Notes: generated by a model from the letters alone, not told the origin. A stretch of 64,000 nucleotides of DNA from Nitrosospira sp. Nl5 (GCF_900102495.1 NZ_FMVQ01000009.1:62001-126000); one strand, 5' to 3'. Positions 18,893-29,097 are shown, counted from the first letter of the stretch. Numbers and translations: made by a program.

Positions 18893-19873
18893 ATGACAGA
18901 GCAAAGCACAAAACAAAAAAATCACGATTCTGCGGTCTGCCCGCCTGCAATTTTTCTAATGGGGCCTACGGCAAGCGGTAAAAGCAGCGTTGCACTGGAA
19001 ATTGCCAGGCACTTCCCGGTGGAAATCGTCAGCGTGGATTCAGCCCAGGTCTATCGGCATATGAATATTGGCACGGCCAAACCGGATGCGAAAACCATGG
19101 CGGCGGTGCCACACCATCTCATCAATCTAATCGAACCGCACGAACGTTATTCCGCAGCGCGATTTCTTGGCGACGCGCTCGCCACAATGCGCGAGATTAC
19201 GCAGCGAGGCAATATTCCACTGCTGGTTGGCGGAACCATGCTTTATTTCCGGGCACTCACAAAGGGCCTTTCCGAACTTCCCTCCGCCGACGCGGACATC
19301 CGCATGGCAATTGAAACCAGAGCCGAAGCGAACGGTTGGCCCGCGTTGCATAAAGAATTGTGGCGGCTGGACCCGGCCAGTGCGGCACGTATCCAGCCAA
19401 CTGACAGCCAGCGCATCCAGCGCGCCCTCGAAGTGTGTTATCTCACCGATATGCCCATGTCCGAAATTTTGAAAAAGCCAAGGCATGTTTGCCTTCCTTA
19501 CCGTGTGACGGGCATCACCCTGATCCCCGCCGAGCGCGACGTATTGCATCAGCGTATTGCGCATCGCTTCGACGAAATGCTCAAGATGGGATTGATCGAT
19601 GAGGTTCGCGCAATCCGTGATAAATTCTGCCTGGAGGATGAAAGTCCTTCAATGCGCTGTGTTGGCTACCGGCAGGTGTGGATGTATCTGAACGGCGAAG
19701 TCGGCTTGGCAAAAATGTACGAAATGGCGCTTGCCGCGACGCGGCAGCTGGCAAAACGGCAGCTCACCTGGCTGCGTCCGATGAAGGAAGTTAAGGAATT
19801 CGATTGCCTGGCGGAAACTCTATCGGAACAGGTGCGGAAGTATTTGCTTGAAACTGGTTTGCACGCGCGATGA
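18893..19873 (+). CDS. miaA: tRNA dimethylallyltransferase MiaA
   Basis: Transfers the dimethylallyl group to N6 of A37 in tRNAs reading UNN codons. The P-loop is GPTASGKSSVAL, followed by the family motif VDSAQVYRHMNIGTAKP, VGGTMLYFRAL and the C-terminal AATRQLAKRQLTWLRP. The ATG at 18893 gives 326 aa; a GTG at 18878 is an in-frame alternative. In many proteobacteria hfq and hflX follow, but not here. Confidence 0.95.
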   Translation: MTEQSTKQKNHDSAVCPPAIFLMGPTASGKSSVALEIARHFPVEIVSVDSAQVYRHMNIGTAKPDAKTMAAVPHHLINLIEPHERYSAARFLGDALATMREITQRGNIPLLVGGTMLYFRALTKGLSELPSADADIRMAIETRAEANGWPALHKELWRLDPASAARIQPTDSQRIQRALEVCYLTDMPMSEILKKPRHVCLPYRVTGITLIPAERDVLHQRIAHRFDEMLKMGLIDEVRAIRDKFCLEDESPSMRCVGYRQVWMYLNGEVGLAKMYEMALAATRQLAKRQLTWLRPMKEVKEFDCLAETLSEQVRKYLLETGLHAR

Positions 19874-19961
19874 AGTCCTGATCATCATAGTAATTCACCG
19901 TTTATCAATGTGAATTTCGATTGACAGTTTTTAGATCAACTTTATTTGGGAGGAAAATAGC

Positions 19962-20321
19962 ATGAACGATAAATATCGATTGGCCGTGGTGGCCGCAACG
20001 CTCGCCGGTGCCCTCTCCATCGCCGGTTGCACAAAACCCGAGGACCGGGTACATGAATCCTGGGTCGCTCCTCCCGCAGGCGAGGTGGTGGAAGACAGCA
20101 CGCTTACCGCCACAATAAAATCCTCATTGCGGACTGACCCGGCTGTCAAGGACCTGGATGTGAAAGTCGAGGCACACAATGGCGAGGTGCTGCTTAGCGG
20201 TTTTGTCGACAATCAAGCCCAGATGGATCGCGTGATCATGTTCGCGTGGATGGCCGAAGGAATTAAGAAAGTGGACAATAAAATGAGCGTGAAGGGTGGC
20301 GGCAGTGAGGTAAGCAATTGA
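19962..20321 (+). CDS. BON-domain lipoprotein
   Basis: 119-aa predicted lipoprotein: a signal peptide ending in the lipobox SIAGC, then one BON domain (about residues 45-112) with DSTLTATIKSSLRTDPAVKD, VKVEAHNGEVLLSGFV and the VDNKMSV end. BON domains bind phospholipid surfaces and occur in OsmY and DolP, usually in two copies; here there is one. A good AGGAGG-like Shine-Dalgarno (GGGAGGA) precedes the ATG. It probably acts at the inner face of the outer membrane; the exact role is unknown. Confidence 0.85.
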   Translation: MNDKYRLAVVAATLAGALSIAGCTKPEDRVHESWVAPPAGEVVEDSTLTATIKSSLRTDPAVKDLDVKVEAHNGEVLLSGFVDNQAQMDRVIMFAWMAEGIKKVDNKMSVKGGGSEVSN

Positions 20322-20385
20322 TCATCCGCGGGTTCCCATAAGGGAATATGATGCAATTGTTCGACATTTACCCAGGAAAATTAAC

Positions 20386-22785
20386 TTGAGCACGTTTCTC
20401 TCTTCCCTGCTGCTGGCGCTGGTTGTCGTTCTTGGCGTTATTCTTTTCGTCCCGCCGTTGCGGCGTGCTCTCATTTCGAATCGGTTGCTAAAAATTTTCC
20501 GAAAAATCCTGCCACAGATTTCCCAAACCGAACAGGAGGCTCTGGACGCGGGGACCGTGTGGTGGGACGGGGACCTGTTCAGTGGCAAACCGGATTGGAA
20601 CAAATTGCTGGCTTATCCGAAGCCGAAGCTGAGCGTAGAGGAAAAAGCCTTTCTCGCCGGCCCGGTGGAGCAATTGTGCGGAATGCTGGACGAGTGGCAC
20701 ATTACGCGCGAGCTGCACGATCTGCCCCCCCATGTCTGGCAATTCATCAAGGATAATGGTTTTTTCGGCATGATTATCCCTCGGCAATATGGCGGTCACG
20801 GGTTTTCGGCGCTGGCGCATTCCGAGGTAGTGATGAAAATCGGCTCACGCAGCGGTACGGCGGCCGTGTCGGTAATGGTGCCGAATTCGCTGGGACCGGC
20901 GGAGCTACTGCTTAACTACGGGACCGAAGAGCAGAAAAGCTATTATCTTCCACGTCTGGCGAGAGGACTGGAAGTACCTTGTTTCGCCCTTACCGGGCCG
21001 GACGCAGGCTCAGATGCGGGTGCAATTCCCGATTTCGGCATCGTTTGTCATGGGGAATTCGATGGAAATCAAAATGTGCTGGGGATGCGGGTCACATGGG
21101 AAAAGCGCTACATCACCCTGGGCCCGGTGGCGACACTCCTGGGACTGGCGTTCAAGCTGCATGATCCGGATGGTCTAATCGGCGAAGAGAAAGATCTCGG
21201 CATTACGCTGGCGCTGATTCCCACCAGTACGCCTGGAGTCAACATCGGCCGTCGCCATTTCCCGCTCGACGCGGCTTTTCAGAACGGTCCCAACTCCGGC
21301 AAGGACGTATTTATTCCCATGGAATGGGTAATCGGCGGCCGCGAAGGAGTGGGCTACGGCTGGCGCATGCTGATGAATTGTCTTGCCGTCGGACGTTCGA
21401 TTTCCTTACCTGCTACCAGTACCGGGGGAGCGAAGCTGGCGGCGCGTAGCAGCGGCGCATATGGCAGGGTAAGGGTGCAATTCAAGACTCCAATAGGACG
21501 CTTTGAAGGCGTGGAGGAAGCGCTGGCGCGCATCGGCGGCAACACCTACATGATGGATGCAGCGCGGGTAATGACTGCCGGGGCGGTGGACTTGGGGGAA
21601 AAGCCCTCCGTGATCTCGGCCATCGTGAAATATCACCTCACCGAACGCGGCCGCCAGGCGATTAACGACGCAATGGATATCCACGGCGGCAAGGGTATTT
21701 GCCTGGGACCCAGCAATTACCTTGGGCGCAATTACCAGCATATCCCGGTCAGCATCACAGTGGAAGGCGCCAATATCCTTACCCGCAACATGATTATTTT
21801 TGGTCAGGGAGCGATACGCTGTCACCCTTATGTGCTAAGAGAGATCCGGGCGGCGAGCAACAGAGATGCTGTGCGCGCCTCGGTTGAATTTGACACTGCA
21901 TTGATGGGACACTTCGTTTTCAGTATCGGGAACGGCATACGTTCCTTGTGGCATGGACTGACTGGCGGCCTTCTTGCGGGTGCTCCGGGCAGTGTTGACC
22001 CTGAAGTGCAGGGTTACTATGGTCAACTAACGCGTTTCTCCGCCGCTTTCGCGTTATTAGCCGATATTTCCCTCCTGGCTTTGGGCGGATCGCTGAAGCG
22101 CAAGGAAAGATTGTCCGCCCGCCTTGGGGACATTCTCAGCATGCTTTATTTATGCTCGGCGACGCTGAAGCGCTTCAAGGACGATGGCCGTCCCGCGGCC
22201 GATTTGCCGTTGCTGCATTGGTCGGTGCGGGATGCACTGTACCGCATGCAGCAGGCATTCGACGGTCTGCTGGCTAATTTTCCCGGCAGCGCCGTTAGGG
22301 TGCGATTATTGCGGTTTCTTGTATTCCCTCTGGGCAAGCCGTTCTCACCGCCGTCGGATGAATTGGGCCACAAAGTCGCCCAACTGATGCTGACACCGGG
22401 GGAGGTGCGCGACCGCCTTACGTCGGGTATCTATATGCCCACATCCGACGGCGAACCGCTGTACATTCTGGAGCAGGCGCTGCAGTGCGCTGTTGTAACC
22501 GAAACAGTAGAAGCCAAGCTGCGCGCGGCCGTCAAGACAGGCCGCATTCCCGCCAAGGGGGATGAAAAAATTGCCGATGCCCTCAAGCAGCGGGTCATCA
22601 CCGCTACCGAATTGGAGTTAATGGGAAAAATGGAGTCCCTGCGCCGCCAGGTCATTATGGTGGACGATTTTCCCCCGGATTTTGGCAGCGAGCCGCAAGC
22701 TGAACCTGGGCCGGCGGAAGCAGTTCCGAAAGTGGTCCAGGAAATGCCCGGCGAGGTGGCACATCAGCAGGCCTCTCAAACTTGA
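20386..22785 (+). CDS. fadE: Acyl-CoA dehydrogenase FadE-type
   Basis: FAD-dependent enzyme catalysing the first oxidation of fatty acyl-CoA. An N-terminal hydrophobic segment (about residues 3-25) precedes the dehydrogenase fold with CFALTGPDAGSDAGAIPD, then ITVEGANILTRNMIIFGQGA with the expected glutamate, then the C-terminal DUF1974 domain typical of FadE. The length of 799 aa is close to E. coli FadE (814). The start codon is TTG, with AGGA about nine bases upstream; no ATG fits the frame. It is the first gene of a beta-oxidation cluster on the plus strand. Confidence 0.92.
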   Translation: MSTFLSSLLLALVVVLGVILFVPPLRRALISNRLLKIFRKILPQISQTEQEALDAGTVWWDGDLFSGKPDWNKLLAYPKPKLSVEEKAFLAGPVEQLCGMLDEWHITRELHDLPPHVWQFIKDNGFFGMIIPRQYGGHGFSALAHSEVVMKIGSRSGTAAVSVMVPNSLGPAELLLNYGTEEQKSYYLPRLARGLEVPCFALTGPDAGSDAGAIPDFGIVCHGEFDGNQNVLGMRVTWEKRYITLGPVATLLGLAFKLHDPDGLIGEEKDLGITLALIPTSTPGVNIGRRHFPLDAAFQNGPNSGKDVFIPMEWVIGGREGVGYGWRMLMNCLAVGRSISLPATSTGGAKLAARSSGAYGRVRVQFKTPIGRFEGVEEALARIGGNTYMMDAARVMTAGAVDLGEKPSVISAIVKYHLTERGRQAINDAMDIHGGKGICLGPSNYLGRNYQHIPVSITVEGANILTRNMIIFGQGAIRCHPYVLREIRAASNRDAVRASVEFDTALMGHFVFSIGNGIRSLWHGLTGGLLAGAPGSVDPEVQGYYGQLTRFSAAFALLADISLLALGGSLKRKERLSARLGDILSMLYLCSATLKRFKDDGRPAADLPLLHWSVRDALYRMQQAFDGLLANFPGSAVRVRLLRFLVFPLGKPFSPPSDELGHKVAQLMLTPGEVRDRLTSGIYMPTSDGEPLYILEQALQCAVVTETVEAKLRAAVKTGRIPAKGDEKIADALKQRVITATELELMGKMESLRRQVIMVDDFPPDFGSEPQAEPGPAEAVPKVVQEMPGEVAHQQASQT

Positions 22786-22875
22786 AGAATCGCAGCCGAT
22801 TTCCTTTAGGTTCGACAGGCTGCTAGAACGCGGGATAAATGACCAATAAAAACGTATGAAGAGCGGAGATGAGCA

Positions 22876-24693
22876 ATGCAAACCAGGCAACACAACCTGA
22901 TGGACATTATTCCGGTGGAGGTAGCCGGAACCCTGGACGGCCTGTTCAGCGAGCGGGTACGCCGCTCGCCTCAGATGGTTGCTTATCGGGATTACGACCG
23001 GTCCAGCGGCAAATGGCGCGACCTGACCTGGGAACAAATGGATCAGGGCGTCATGCGCTGGCAAGCTGCACTGTTCCAGGAGAAACTGCTGCCGGGCGAT
23101 CGCGTTGCGGTGATGCTAAGAAATTGCCCCGAGTGGGTAATGTTCGAACAGGCCGCGCTCAGGCTTGGGCTCGTGGTGGTGCCACTTTATACGGCTGATC
23201 GCGCGGAGAACGCAGCCTATATTCTGCACGACGCCGGCGTCAAGGTATTATTGCTGGAAGAGCTGGCGCAATGGCAAACGTTTTCTGAAGTACGCGGTCA
23301 GATTGGCAACTTGGTACGCGTCGTGACGATCCAAAGCGACCCCGAAAAAGTTGACGATAGCCTCGTTCTCGCGCTGCATGACTGGCTGCCTGAGAAGGCC
23401 GGAGAAACGCAGCACGTCGACCGCGATCCACGTCAGCTGGCCACTATCATCTACACCTCCGGCACCTCCGGCCGGTCCAAGGGAGTAATGCTGAGCCACT
23501 ACAATATACTTACCAACGCCCATGCCTGCTTGCAGGGCGTACCGGTATGGCAGGATGACCTGCTGCTTTCGTTTCTGCCGCTGTCACACACTTTTGAGCG
23601 CACGGCTGGTTACTATGTGCCAATGATGTGTGGCGCCACTGTCGCCTACGCCCGTTCGATTCAGCAGCTGCAAGAAGATTTGCTCATCATTCGTCCCACT
23701 ATTCTGGTTTCGGTACCGCGAATTTACGAGCGGGTTTATGCCGGGATTCGCGCCAAGCTTGCGGAAGGACCCGCGTTGAACCGTAAACTGTTTAACCGCG
23801 CGGTTGAAATCGGTTACAGCCGCTTCGAGTATCAGCAACAGCGTGGCTCCTGGCATATTTCCCACCTGTTGTGGCCACTGCTCGAGAAACTGGTGGCGAA
23901 CAAGGTAATGAGCAAATTGGGTGGCCGGCTTCGCGGGGCAATGAGCGGCGGGGCGGCATTGTCGGCCGAAGTTTCACGAGTGTTTATCGGCCTCGGCCTG
24001 CCTATCCTGCAAGGCTACGGCATGACCGAAAGCAGCCCGGTGGTATGCAGCAATACTTTTGAGGACAATGTACCGGCGAGTGTGGGGCGGCCTATCCCGG
24101 GGGTGGAAGTGAAGCTCGGCGAAAATAACGCATTACTGATTCGCGGTCCCAACGTAATGCTCGGTTATTGGAACGACCCGGAGGCAACCAAGGCCATAAT
24201 GACACCTGACGGATGGCTGAATTCGGGCGACATCGCTCATATCGATGAGAACGGACGGATAACCATCACCGGCCGCTTGAAGGAAATCATCGTTATGTCT
24301 ACCGGTGAGAAAGTTTCGCCAGCGGATATCGAGGCGGCGATTCTGCGTGACCCCTTATTCGAACAGGTAATGCTGGTTGGCGAAGGACGTTCATACCTAA
24401 GTGTGCTGGCAGTTGTGAATTCCAGCAGTTGGGAAAGCATATCGGGGCAGTACAATCTTGATCGTGACTGGCGCCTCCTGTTGCAGAACCAGGCGTTTGA
24501 AGAAATTCTGCTGGAAAGAATCGGCCACCAGATCCGCGAGTTTCCGGGCTATGCAAGAATATATCGCGTGGCCCCGGTGCAGGAGCCATGGACTATCGAA
24601 AATGGCATGCTCACTCCTACCTTGAAACTCAGGCGAGGGCGGGTGCTGGATCGTTACCGGACCGAAATAGCCAGACTCTACGAGGGACATTGA
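22876..24693 (+). CDS. Long-chain acyl-CoA synthetase (AMP-binding)
   Basis: Activates fatty acids to acyl-CoA through acyl-AMP. ANL-superfamily motifs are TIIYTSGTSGRSKGVMLSH (P-loop), GYGMTESSPV, and GWLNSGDIAHIDENGRITIT with GRLKEIIVMSTGEKVSP at the hinge. The length of 605 aa resembles the FAA1/FadD15-like long-chain group more than E. coli FadD (~560). It lies 90 bp after fadE, and its context supports supplying acyl-CoA to the same pathway. Confidence 0.9.
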   Translation: MQTRQHNLMDIIPVEVAGTLDGLFSERVRRSPQMVAYRDYDRSSGKWRDLTWEQMDQGVMRWQAALFQEKLLPGDRVAVMLRNCPEWVMFEQAALRLGLVVVPLYTADRAENAAYILHDAGVKVLLLEELAQWQTFSEVRGQIGNLVRVVTIQSDPEKVDDSLVLALHDWLPEKAGETQHVDRDPRQLATIIYTSGTSGRSKGVMLSHYNILTNAHACLQGVPVWQDDLLLSFLPLSHTFERTAGYYVPMMCGATVAYARSIQQLQEDLLIIRPTILVSVPRIYERVYAGIRAKLAEGPALNRKLFNRAVEIGYSRFEYQQQRGSWHISHLLWPLLEKLVANKVMSKLGGRLRGAMSGGAALSAEVSRVFIGLGLPILQGYGMTESSPVVCSNTFEDNVPASVGRPIPGVEVKLGENNALLIRGPNVMLGYWNDPEATKAIMTPDGWLNSGDIAHIDENGRITITGRLKEIIVMSTGEKVSPADIEAAILRDPLFEQVMLVGEGRSYLSVLAVVNSSSWESISGQYNLDRDWRLLLQNQAFEEILLERIGHQIREFPGYARIYRVAPVQEPWTIENGMLTPTLKLRRGRVLDRYRTEIARLYEGH

Positions 24694-24828
24694 AGCCACG
24701 CTCAAATTTAGCTTGTCGGAGCGGTACTTATAGGATGACCCTGCAAAGCAATGCGGCTCTATGGACGAGGATGAGGTTGCGATTTTCTTATTTCAATGTG
24801 AATCCGGCAATTGGACCTGTTGGAAAAA

Positions 24829-25245
24829 ATGAACGATAACGCAGAAATCCACGCGCCCCTGCCTGAAGGGCTCGACCCGATATTGCGCCTGGTGCCAATG
24901 CCGACGGATACAAACTATGCCGGCGATGTATTCGGTGGCTGGATCATGGCGCAGGTGGACATCGCCGGTAGCTTGCCGGCAATGCGCCGTGCCCGTGGAC
25001 GGGTAGTCACCGTGGCGGTGAATTCCTTTGTTTTCAAACAGCCTGTATTCGTCGGCGACGTGGTGAGTTTTTATGCGGAAATCATCAAGGTTGGACGCAC
25101 CTCCATCACGGTGGATGTCGCGGTCTATGCACAGCGAGGGCTGCGCCAAGGAAGTGATGAAGTCTGTTGCAGAGTGACAGACGCGGTGCTGACATACGTA
25201 GCGGTGGATGAGAATCGCAAGCCGCGGGTGGTTCCGCCGGAATGA
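24829..25245 (+). CDS. Acyl-CoA thioesterase, YciA-like hotdog protein
   Basis: 138-aa single hotdog-fold thioesterase. The conserved core DTNYAGDVFGGWIMAQVDIAG carries the catalytic aspartate of the YciA/acyl-CoA thioesterase group, followed by RVVTVAVNSFVFKQPVFVGD. It probably hydrolyses acyl-CoA and may balance the CoA pool during fatty-acid degradation. The ATG at 24829 follows TGGAAAAA, while an in-frame TTG lies at 24811. It sits between the acyl-CoA ligase and the fadN-like gene. Confidence 0.88.
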   Translation: MNDNAEIHAPLPEGLDPILRLVPMPTDTNYAGDVFGGWIMAQVDIAGSLPAMRRARGRVVTVAVNSFVFKQPVFVGDVVSFYAEIIKVGRTSITVDVAVYAQRGLRQGSDEVCCRVTDAVLTYVAVDENRKPRVVPPE

Positions 25246-25277
25246 GGTAAAACCACTGTATCAAACTGGAGGCAACA

Positions 25278-27824
25278 TTGAATAATAGTCAATTCATCGT
25301 GCGCAAAGCCGCCGTTCTCGGTGCAGGGGTGATGGGTGCCCAGATCGCGGCACATCTGATCAATGCCAATATCGAAACACTGATGTTCGAGCTTCCCGCC
25401 AAGCAGGGAGACCCCAACTCCAACGTGATCAAGGCAATAGAAAACCTGAAAAAACAGGAGCCGGCGCCGCTGTCGATTCCGGTCAAGGCGGTTTTTATCC
25501 AGCCTGCGAACTACGACCAGCATCTTGAGCTGCTCAGGAATTGCGATATCGTGATCGAAGCCATCGCCGAGCGCATGGACTGGAAAACAGATTTGTACAA
25601 AAAAATAGCGCCGCATCTCGGCGAGCACACGATTTTTGCCAGCAATACCTCGGGCCTTTCCATCAATCAGCTGTCGCGTGCTTTCCCTGAGAACCTTCGC
25701 CACCGTTTTTGCGGTATCCACTTTTTTAATCCGCCACGCTACATGCACCTCGTTGAGTTGATCGCTTGCAAGGAAAGCGACGCCGCGATGCTGGACGACC
25801 TGGAAAAATTTCTGGTCACTTATTTGGGCAAGGGCGTGATCCGCGCAAAGGACACGCCCAATTTTATTGCCAATCGCGTGGGCGTATTTTCCCTGCTCGC
25901 CACCATGCACCACGCCAGGGCATACGGCCTTGGGTTCGACCTGGTGGACGCTTTAACCGGCCCTCTCATCGGCCGTCCCAAGAGCGCTACTTTCCGTACC
26001 GCAGATGTGGTGGGGCTGGATATCCTTGCGCATGTGATCAATACCATGCGCGATACCCTGCCGGAAGATCCATGGCACAGGCACTATACAGCGCCCGGCT
26101 GGTTGCAAGCCCTGATAAACAATGGGGCGATGGGACAGAAAAGCAAACGCGGCGTATACCAGAAAGCGGGCAAGGAAATCCAGGTTCTGGATCCGGCCAG
26201 CGGGGAATACCGGTCCTCCGCGGGCACGGCTGACGATGACATCAAGGAATTGCTCAAACGTAAAAATCCCGCGGAGAAATTTGCAGCATTGCGGGCGAGC
26301 CAACATCCGCAGGCGCAATTCCTGTGGGCGATATTCCGTGATTTGTTTCACTATTGTGCGGTCCACCTCGCTGCAATCGCCGATAACGCGCGCGACCTGG
26401 ATTTTGCCATGCGATGGGGCTTCGGCTGGAATCAGGGGCCATTCGAAATCTGGCAAGCGGCGGGATGGGGCGAAATTGCGGGTTGGATCAATGAGGACAT
26501 CGCCGCGGGCAAAAGCATGAGCGCGGCGCCACTGCCCGACTGGGTGCGGGAAGTGGGGCAAGGCGTTAGCCGGACCGTCAATCTGGATGTACAGGGCGTG
26601 CACAGGGTGCATGGCTCTTATGCACCGTCCACAAACGTCTTTCGCCCGCGCTACGCACTTCCCGTGTACCGGCGACAATTGTTTCCGGATCGGTTGCTGG
26701 GTGAAGAAGTGCAATACGGCGAAACCATATTCGAGACCGACTCGATTCGGATGTGGCATACCGTCGGCGAGTCCGCCAACAAAAGCGCGGTCGACGACGG
26801 CATCGCCATTCTCAGCTTCAAGAGCAAGATGCATACCATCGGCAGCGACGTACTGGACGGAATACAGCAGGCTCTCGATGAAGCGGAGCGCAACTGGCGC
26901 GCATTGGTAATCTGGCAGACGGAGCCCCCGTTTTCGGCTGGCGCCAATCTGCAAAAAGCCACGGAGCGCCTGAAAAGCGGCGAGGCGCCTTCTACTTTAA
27001 ACGTACTGGCAAAAAAACTCCGGAAAACAGCACAGTCCGCCGTCCTTAAAGCTGCTCGCAGCCTTAATCTTGCCGATGCATTGATGGCGGGAAAACTGGC
27101 GGAAGTCGAAGCGATGATTGCGCAATTCCAGCAGACTTCGCAGGACCTCAGGTATTCGATGATTCCCACAGTGGCGGCAGTGGATGGCCTTGCCTTGGGC
27201 GGCGGCTGCGAATTTGTGATGCACTGCGACAGCGCGGTAGCGACAATGGAAAGCTACATTGGCCTGGTGGAAGCCGGCGTGGGATTGTTACCGGCCGGCG
27301 GGGGGTGCAAAGAACTTGCCTTGAGAGCATCGCAGGATACGAAAAATGGCGACCCTTTTCCGCTGCTGAAAAATTATTTTCAGAGCGCCGCAACCGCGCA
27401 AGTGGCAAAAAGCGCCGAGCAGGCGAAGGAGCTGGGGTATCTGCGGCGCGCCGATCAGATAGTGATGAACCGGTTTGAACTGCTTTACGTCGCCAAGGCC
27501 CAAGCAGTCGCGCTGGCTGAAGCGGGCTATCGCCCGCCTCTGAAAAACCGCAATATTCAGGTAGCCGGCTCCACCGGTATCGCTACCATCAAAGGCATGC
27601 TGGTCAACATGCGGGAAGGTAATTTCATTTCCGAGCACGACTACCTCATCGGAACCAAGATCGCCCATGTCATGTGCGGGGGCGAGCTCACTCCCGGCAG
27701 CCTGGTCGATGAAGACTGGTTCCTGGAGCTGGAGCGCGCCGCGTTTATTGAGTTGCTGGCAACCGAAAAAACGCAAGCGCGCGTGGAACATACGCTGAAG
27801 ACGGGAAAGCCGCTGAGAAACTAA
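25278..27824 (+). CDS. Bifunctional 3-hydroxyacyl-CoA dehydrogenase / enoyl-CoA hydratase (FadN-like)
   Basis: Two-domain beta-oxidation enzyme. The N-terminal NAD-binding dehydrogenase has GAGVMGAQIAAHLINAN and HFFNPPRYMHLVELI. The C-terminal half is a crotonase domain with AAVDGLALGGGCEFVMHCDS and the glutamate-containing LVEAGVGLLPAGGG. This order (dehydrogenase first) is that of FadN/plant-like proteins and the reverse of E. coli FadB. The length is 848 aa. The start codon is TTG with a strong GGAGG six bases upstream (25268-25272). The thiolase gene follows by 16 bp. Confidence 0.9.
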   Translation: MNNSQFIVRKAAVLGAGVMGAQIAAHLINANIETLMFELPAKQGDPNSNVIKAIENLKKQEPAPLSIPVKAVFIQPANYDQHLELLRNCDIVIEAIAERMDWKTDLYKKIAPHLGEHTIFASNTSGLSINQLSRAFPENLRHRFCGIHFFNPPRYMHLVELIACKESDAAMLDDLEKFLVTYLGKGVIRAKDTPNFIANRVGVFSLLATMHHARAYGLGFDLVDALTGPLIGRPKSATFRTADVVGLDILAHVINTMRDTLPEDPWHRHYTAPGWLQALINNGAMGQKSKRGVYQKAGKEIQVLDPASGEYRSSAGTADDDIKELLKRKNPAEKFAALRASQHPQAQFLWAIFRDLFHYCAVHLAAIADNARDLDFAMRWGFGWNQGPFEIWQAAGWGEIAGWINEDIAAGKSMSAAPLPDWVREVGQGVSRTVNLDVQGVHRVHGSYAPSTNVFRPRYALPVYRRQLFPDRLLGEEVQYGETIFETDSIRMWHTVGESANKSAVDDGIAILSFKSKMHTIGSDVLDGIQQALDEAERNWRALVIWQTEPPFSAGANLQKATERLKSGEAPSTLNVLAKKLRKTAQSAVLKAARSLNLADALMAGKLAEVEAMIAQFQQTSQDLRYSMIPTVAAVDGLALGGGCEFVMHCDSAVATMESYIGLVEAGVGLLPAGGGCKELALRASQDTKNGDPFPLLKNYFQSAATAQVAKSAEQAKELGYLRRADQIVMNRFELLYVAKAQAVALAEAGYRPPLKNRNIQVAGSTGIATIKGMLVNMREGNFISEHDYLIGTKIAHVMCGGELTPGSLVDEDWFLELERAAFIELLATEKTQARVEHTLKTGKPLRN

Positions 27825-27840
27825 CGTTAAAGGAAATTCC

Positions 27841-29040
27841 ATGGCCAAACAAACTCAGGATGCTTATATTGTCGCTGCCGTACGTACGCCGGTAGGAAAA
27901 GCGCCTCGCGGAATGTTCAAAACGGTGCGGCCCGATGACATGCTGGCGCATGTATTGAAAGCCGCGATGGGACAATGCGAAGGACTCGACCCAGCCGCCA
28001 TTGATGATGTAATCGTCGGCTGCGCCATGCCGGAAGCGGAACAGGGAATGAACGTTGCACGTATCGGACTCTTGCTGGCAGGGCTCCCCGATAATGTACC
28101 GGGCATGACGATCAACCGCTTCTGCGCCTCCGGATTGCAGGCGGTGGCGCTCGCCGCCGACCGCATACGCCTGGGCAACGCCGACGTGATAATCGGCGCC
28201 GGCACCGAGAGCATGAGCATGGTGCCGATGACGGGTAACAAGATGTCTTTGGATCCGGCAATATTTGCGCGGAATGAGAACGTTGCAATCGCCTACGGCA
28301 TGGGGATAACCGGAGAAAAGGTCGCACACCGGTGGCAGGTTAGCCGCGAAGCACAGGATGAGTTTGCAGTGGCGAGCCACGCGAAAGCGCTCAAAGCGAT
28401 CGAAACGGGAGAATTCAAGCAGGAAATCGTACCCTACCCCGTGGAAGAAAGACGCCCCGATCTGGCCTCGCACGAAATCCGCAACGTGGCTGTCCTCAGG
28501 GAAACCGACGAAGGGCCGCGCCCGGGGACCAACCCGCAAACGCTTGCCACACTGAAACCGGCGTTTGCGGCCAACGGCTCGGTAACGGCTGGCAACAGCT
28601 CACAGATGTCCGACGGAGCAGGCGCGGTGATCGTAGCAAGCGAAGCGGCATTAAAGCGCTTCAATCTCACTCCTATCGGCCGCTTCCTGGGATTTTCGGT
28701 AGCCGGTGTACCGCCCGAAATAATGGGCATTGGCCCGATCAAGGCAATACCGAAAGCACTGGACCAGGTTGGCTTGAAGCAGGACGACCTCGACTGGATC
28801 GAATTGAATGAAGCCTTTGCAGCCCAGAGCCTTGCGGTTATCAACGACCTGCGGTTGGATCGCGCCAGGGTGAATCCGCTGGGAGGAGCGATCGCGCTGG
28901 GGCATCCCCTCGGCGCGACAGGCGCCATCCGTGTCGCCACCCTGTTGCATGGACTAAGGCGGCATAATCAGAAATACGGGATGGTGACGATGTGCGTTGG
29001 CACCGGGATGGGTGCCGCAGGGGTGTTTGAAGCCTTATGA
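27841..29040 (+). CDS. fadA: Acetyl-CoA acyltransferase (3-ketoacyl-CoA thiolase)
   Basis: Cleaves 3-ketoacyl-CoA to acetyl-CoA and a shortened acyl-CoA. The nucleophilic Cys95 lies in INRFCASGLQAVAL, the catalytic histidine in ALGHPLGATGA and the second cysteine in MCVGTGMGAAGVFE. The length of 399 aa is typical. It is the last gene of the fadE-ligase-thioesterase-fadN-thiolase cluster, which as a whole encodes all activities for saturated acyl-CoA degradation. No terminator is evident; a MITE-like element follows after about 60 bp. Confidence 0.93.
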   Translation: MAKQTQDAYIVAAVRTPVGKAPRGMFKTVRPDDMLAHVLKAAMGQCEGLDPAAIDDVIVGCAMPEAEQGMNVARIGLLLAGLPDNVPGMTINRFCASGLQAVALAADRIRLGNADVIIGAGTESMSMVPMTGNKMSLDPAIFARNENVAIAYGMGITGEKVAHRWQVSREAQDEFAVASHAKALKAIETGEFKQEIVPYPVEERRPDLASHEIRNVAVLRETDEGPRPGTNPQTLATLKPAFAANGSVTAGNSSQMSDGAGAVIVASEAALKRFNLTPIGRFLGFSVAGVPPEIMGIGPIKAIPKALDQVGLKQDDLDWIELNEAFAAQSLAVINDLRLDRARVNPLGGAIALGHPLGATGAIRVATLLHGLRRHNQKYGMVTMCVGTGMGAAGVFEAL

Positions 29041-29097
29041 TTTAATGCAGCCAGAGGTTGCAGCAAGGAAAAAGTCATGCAACACAGGAAGAGCTAG

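Noticed and set aside
25953-26954. 333-codon open frame antisense to the fadN-like gene (also 25125-25913 and 27745-28539)
   Set aside because: They lie fully opposite strongly conserved coding sequence. Their translations are rich in His/Arg without motifs. They are by-products of G+C-rich codon use.
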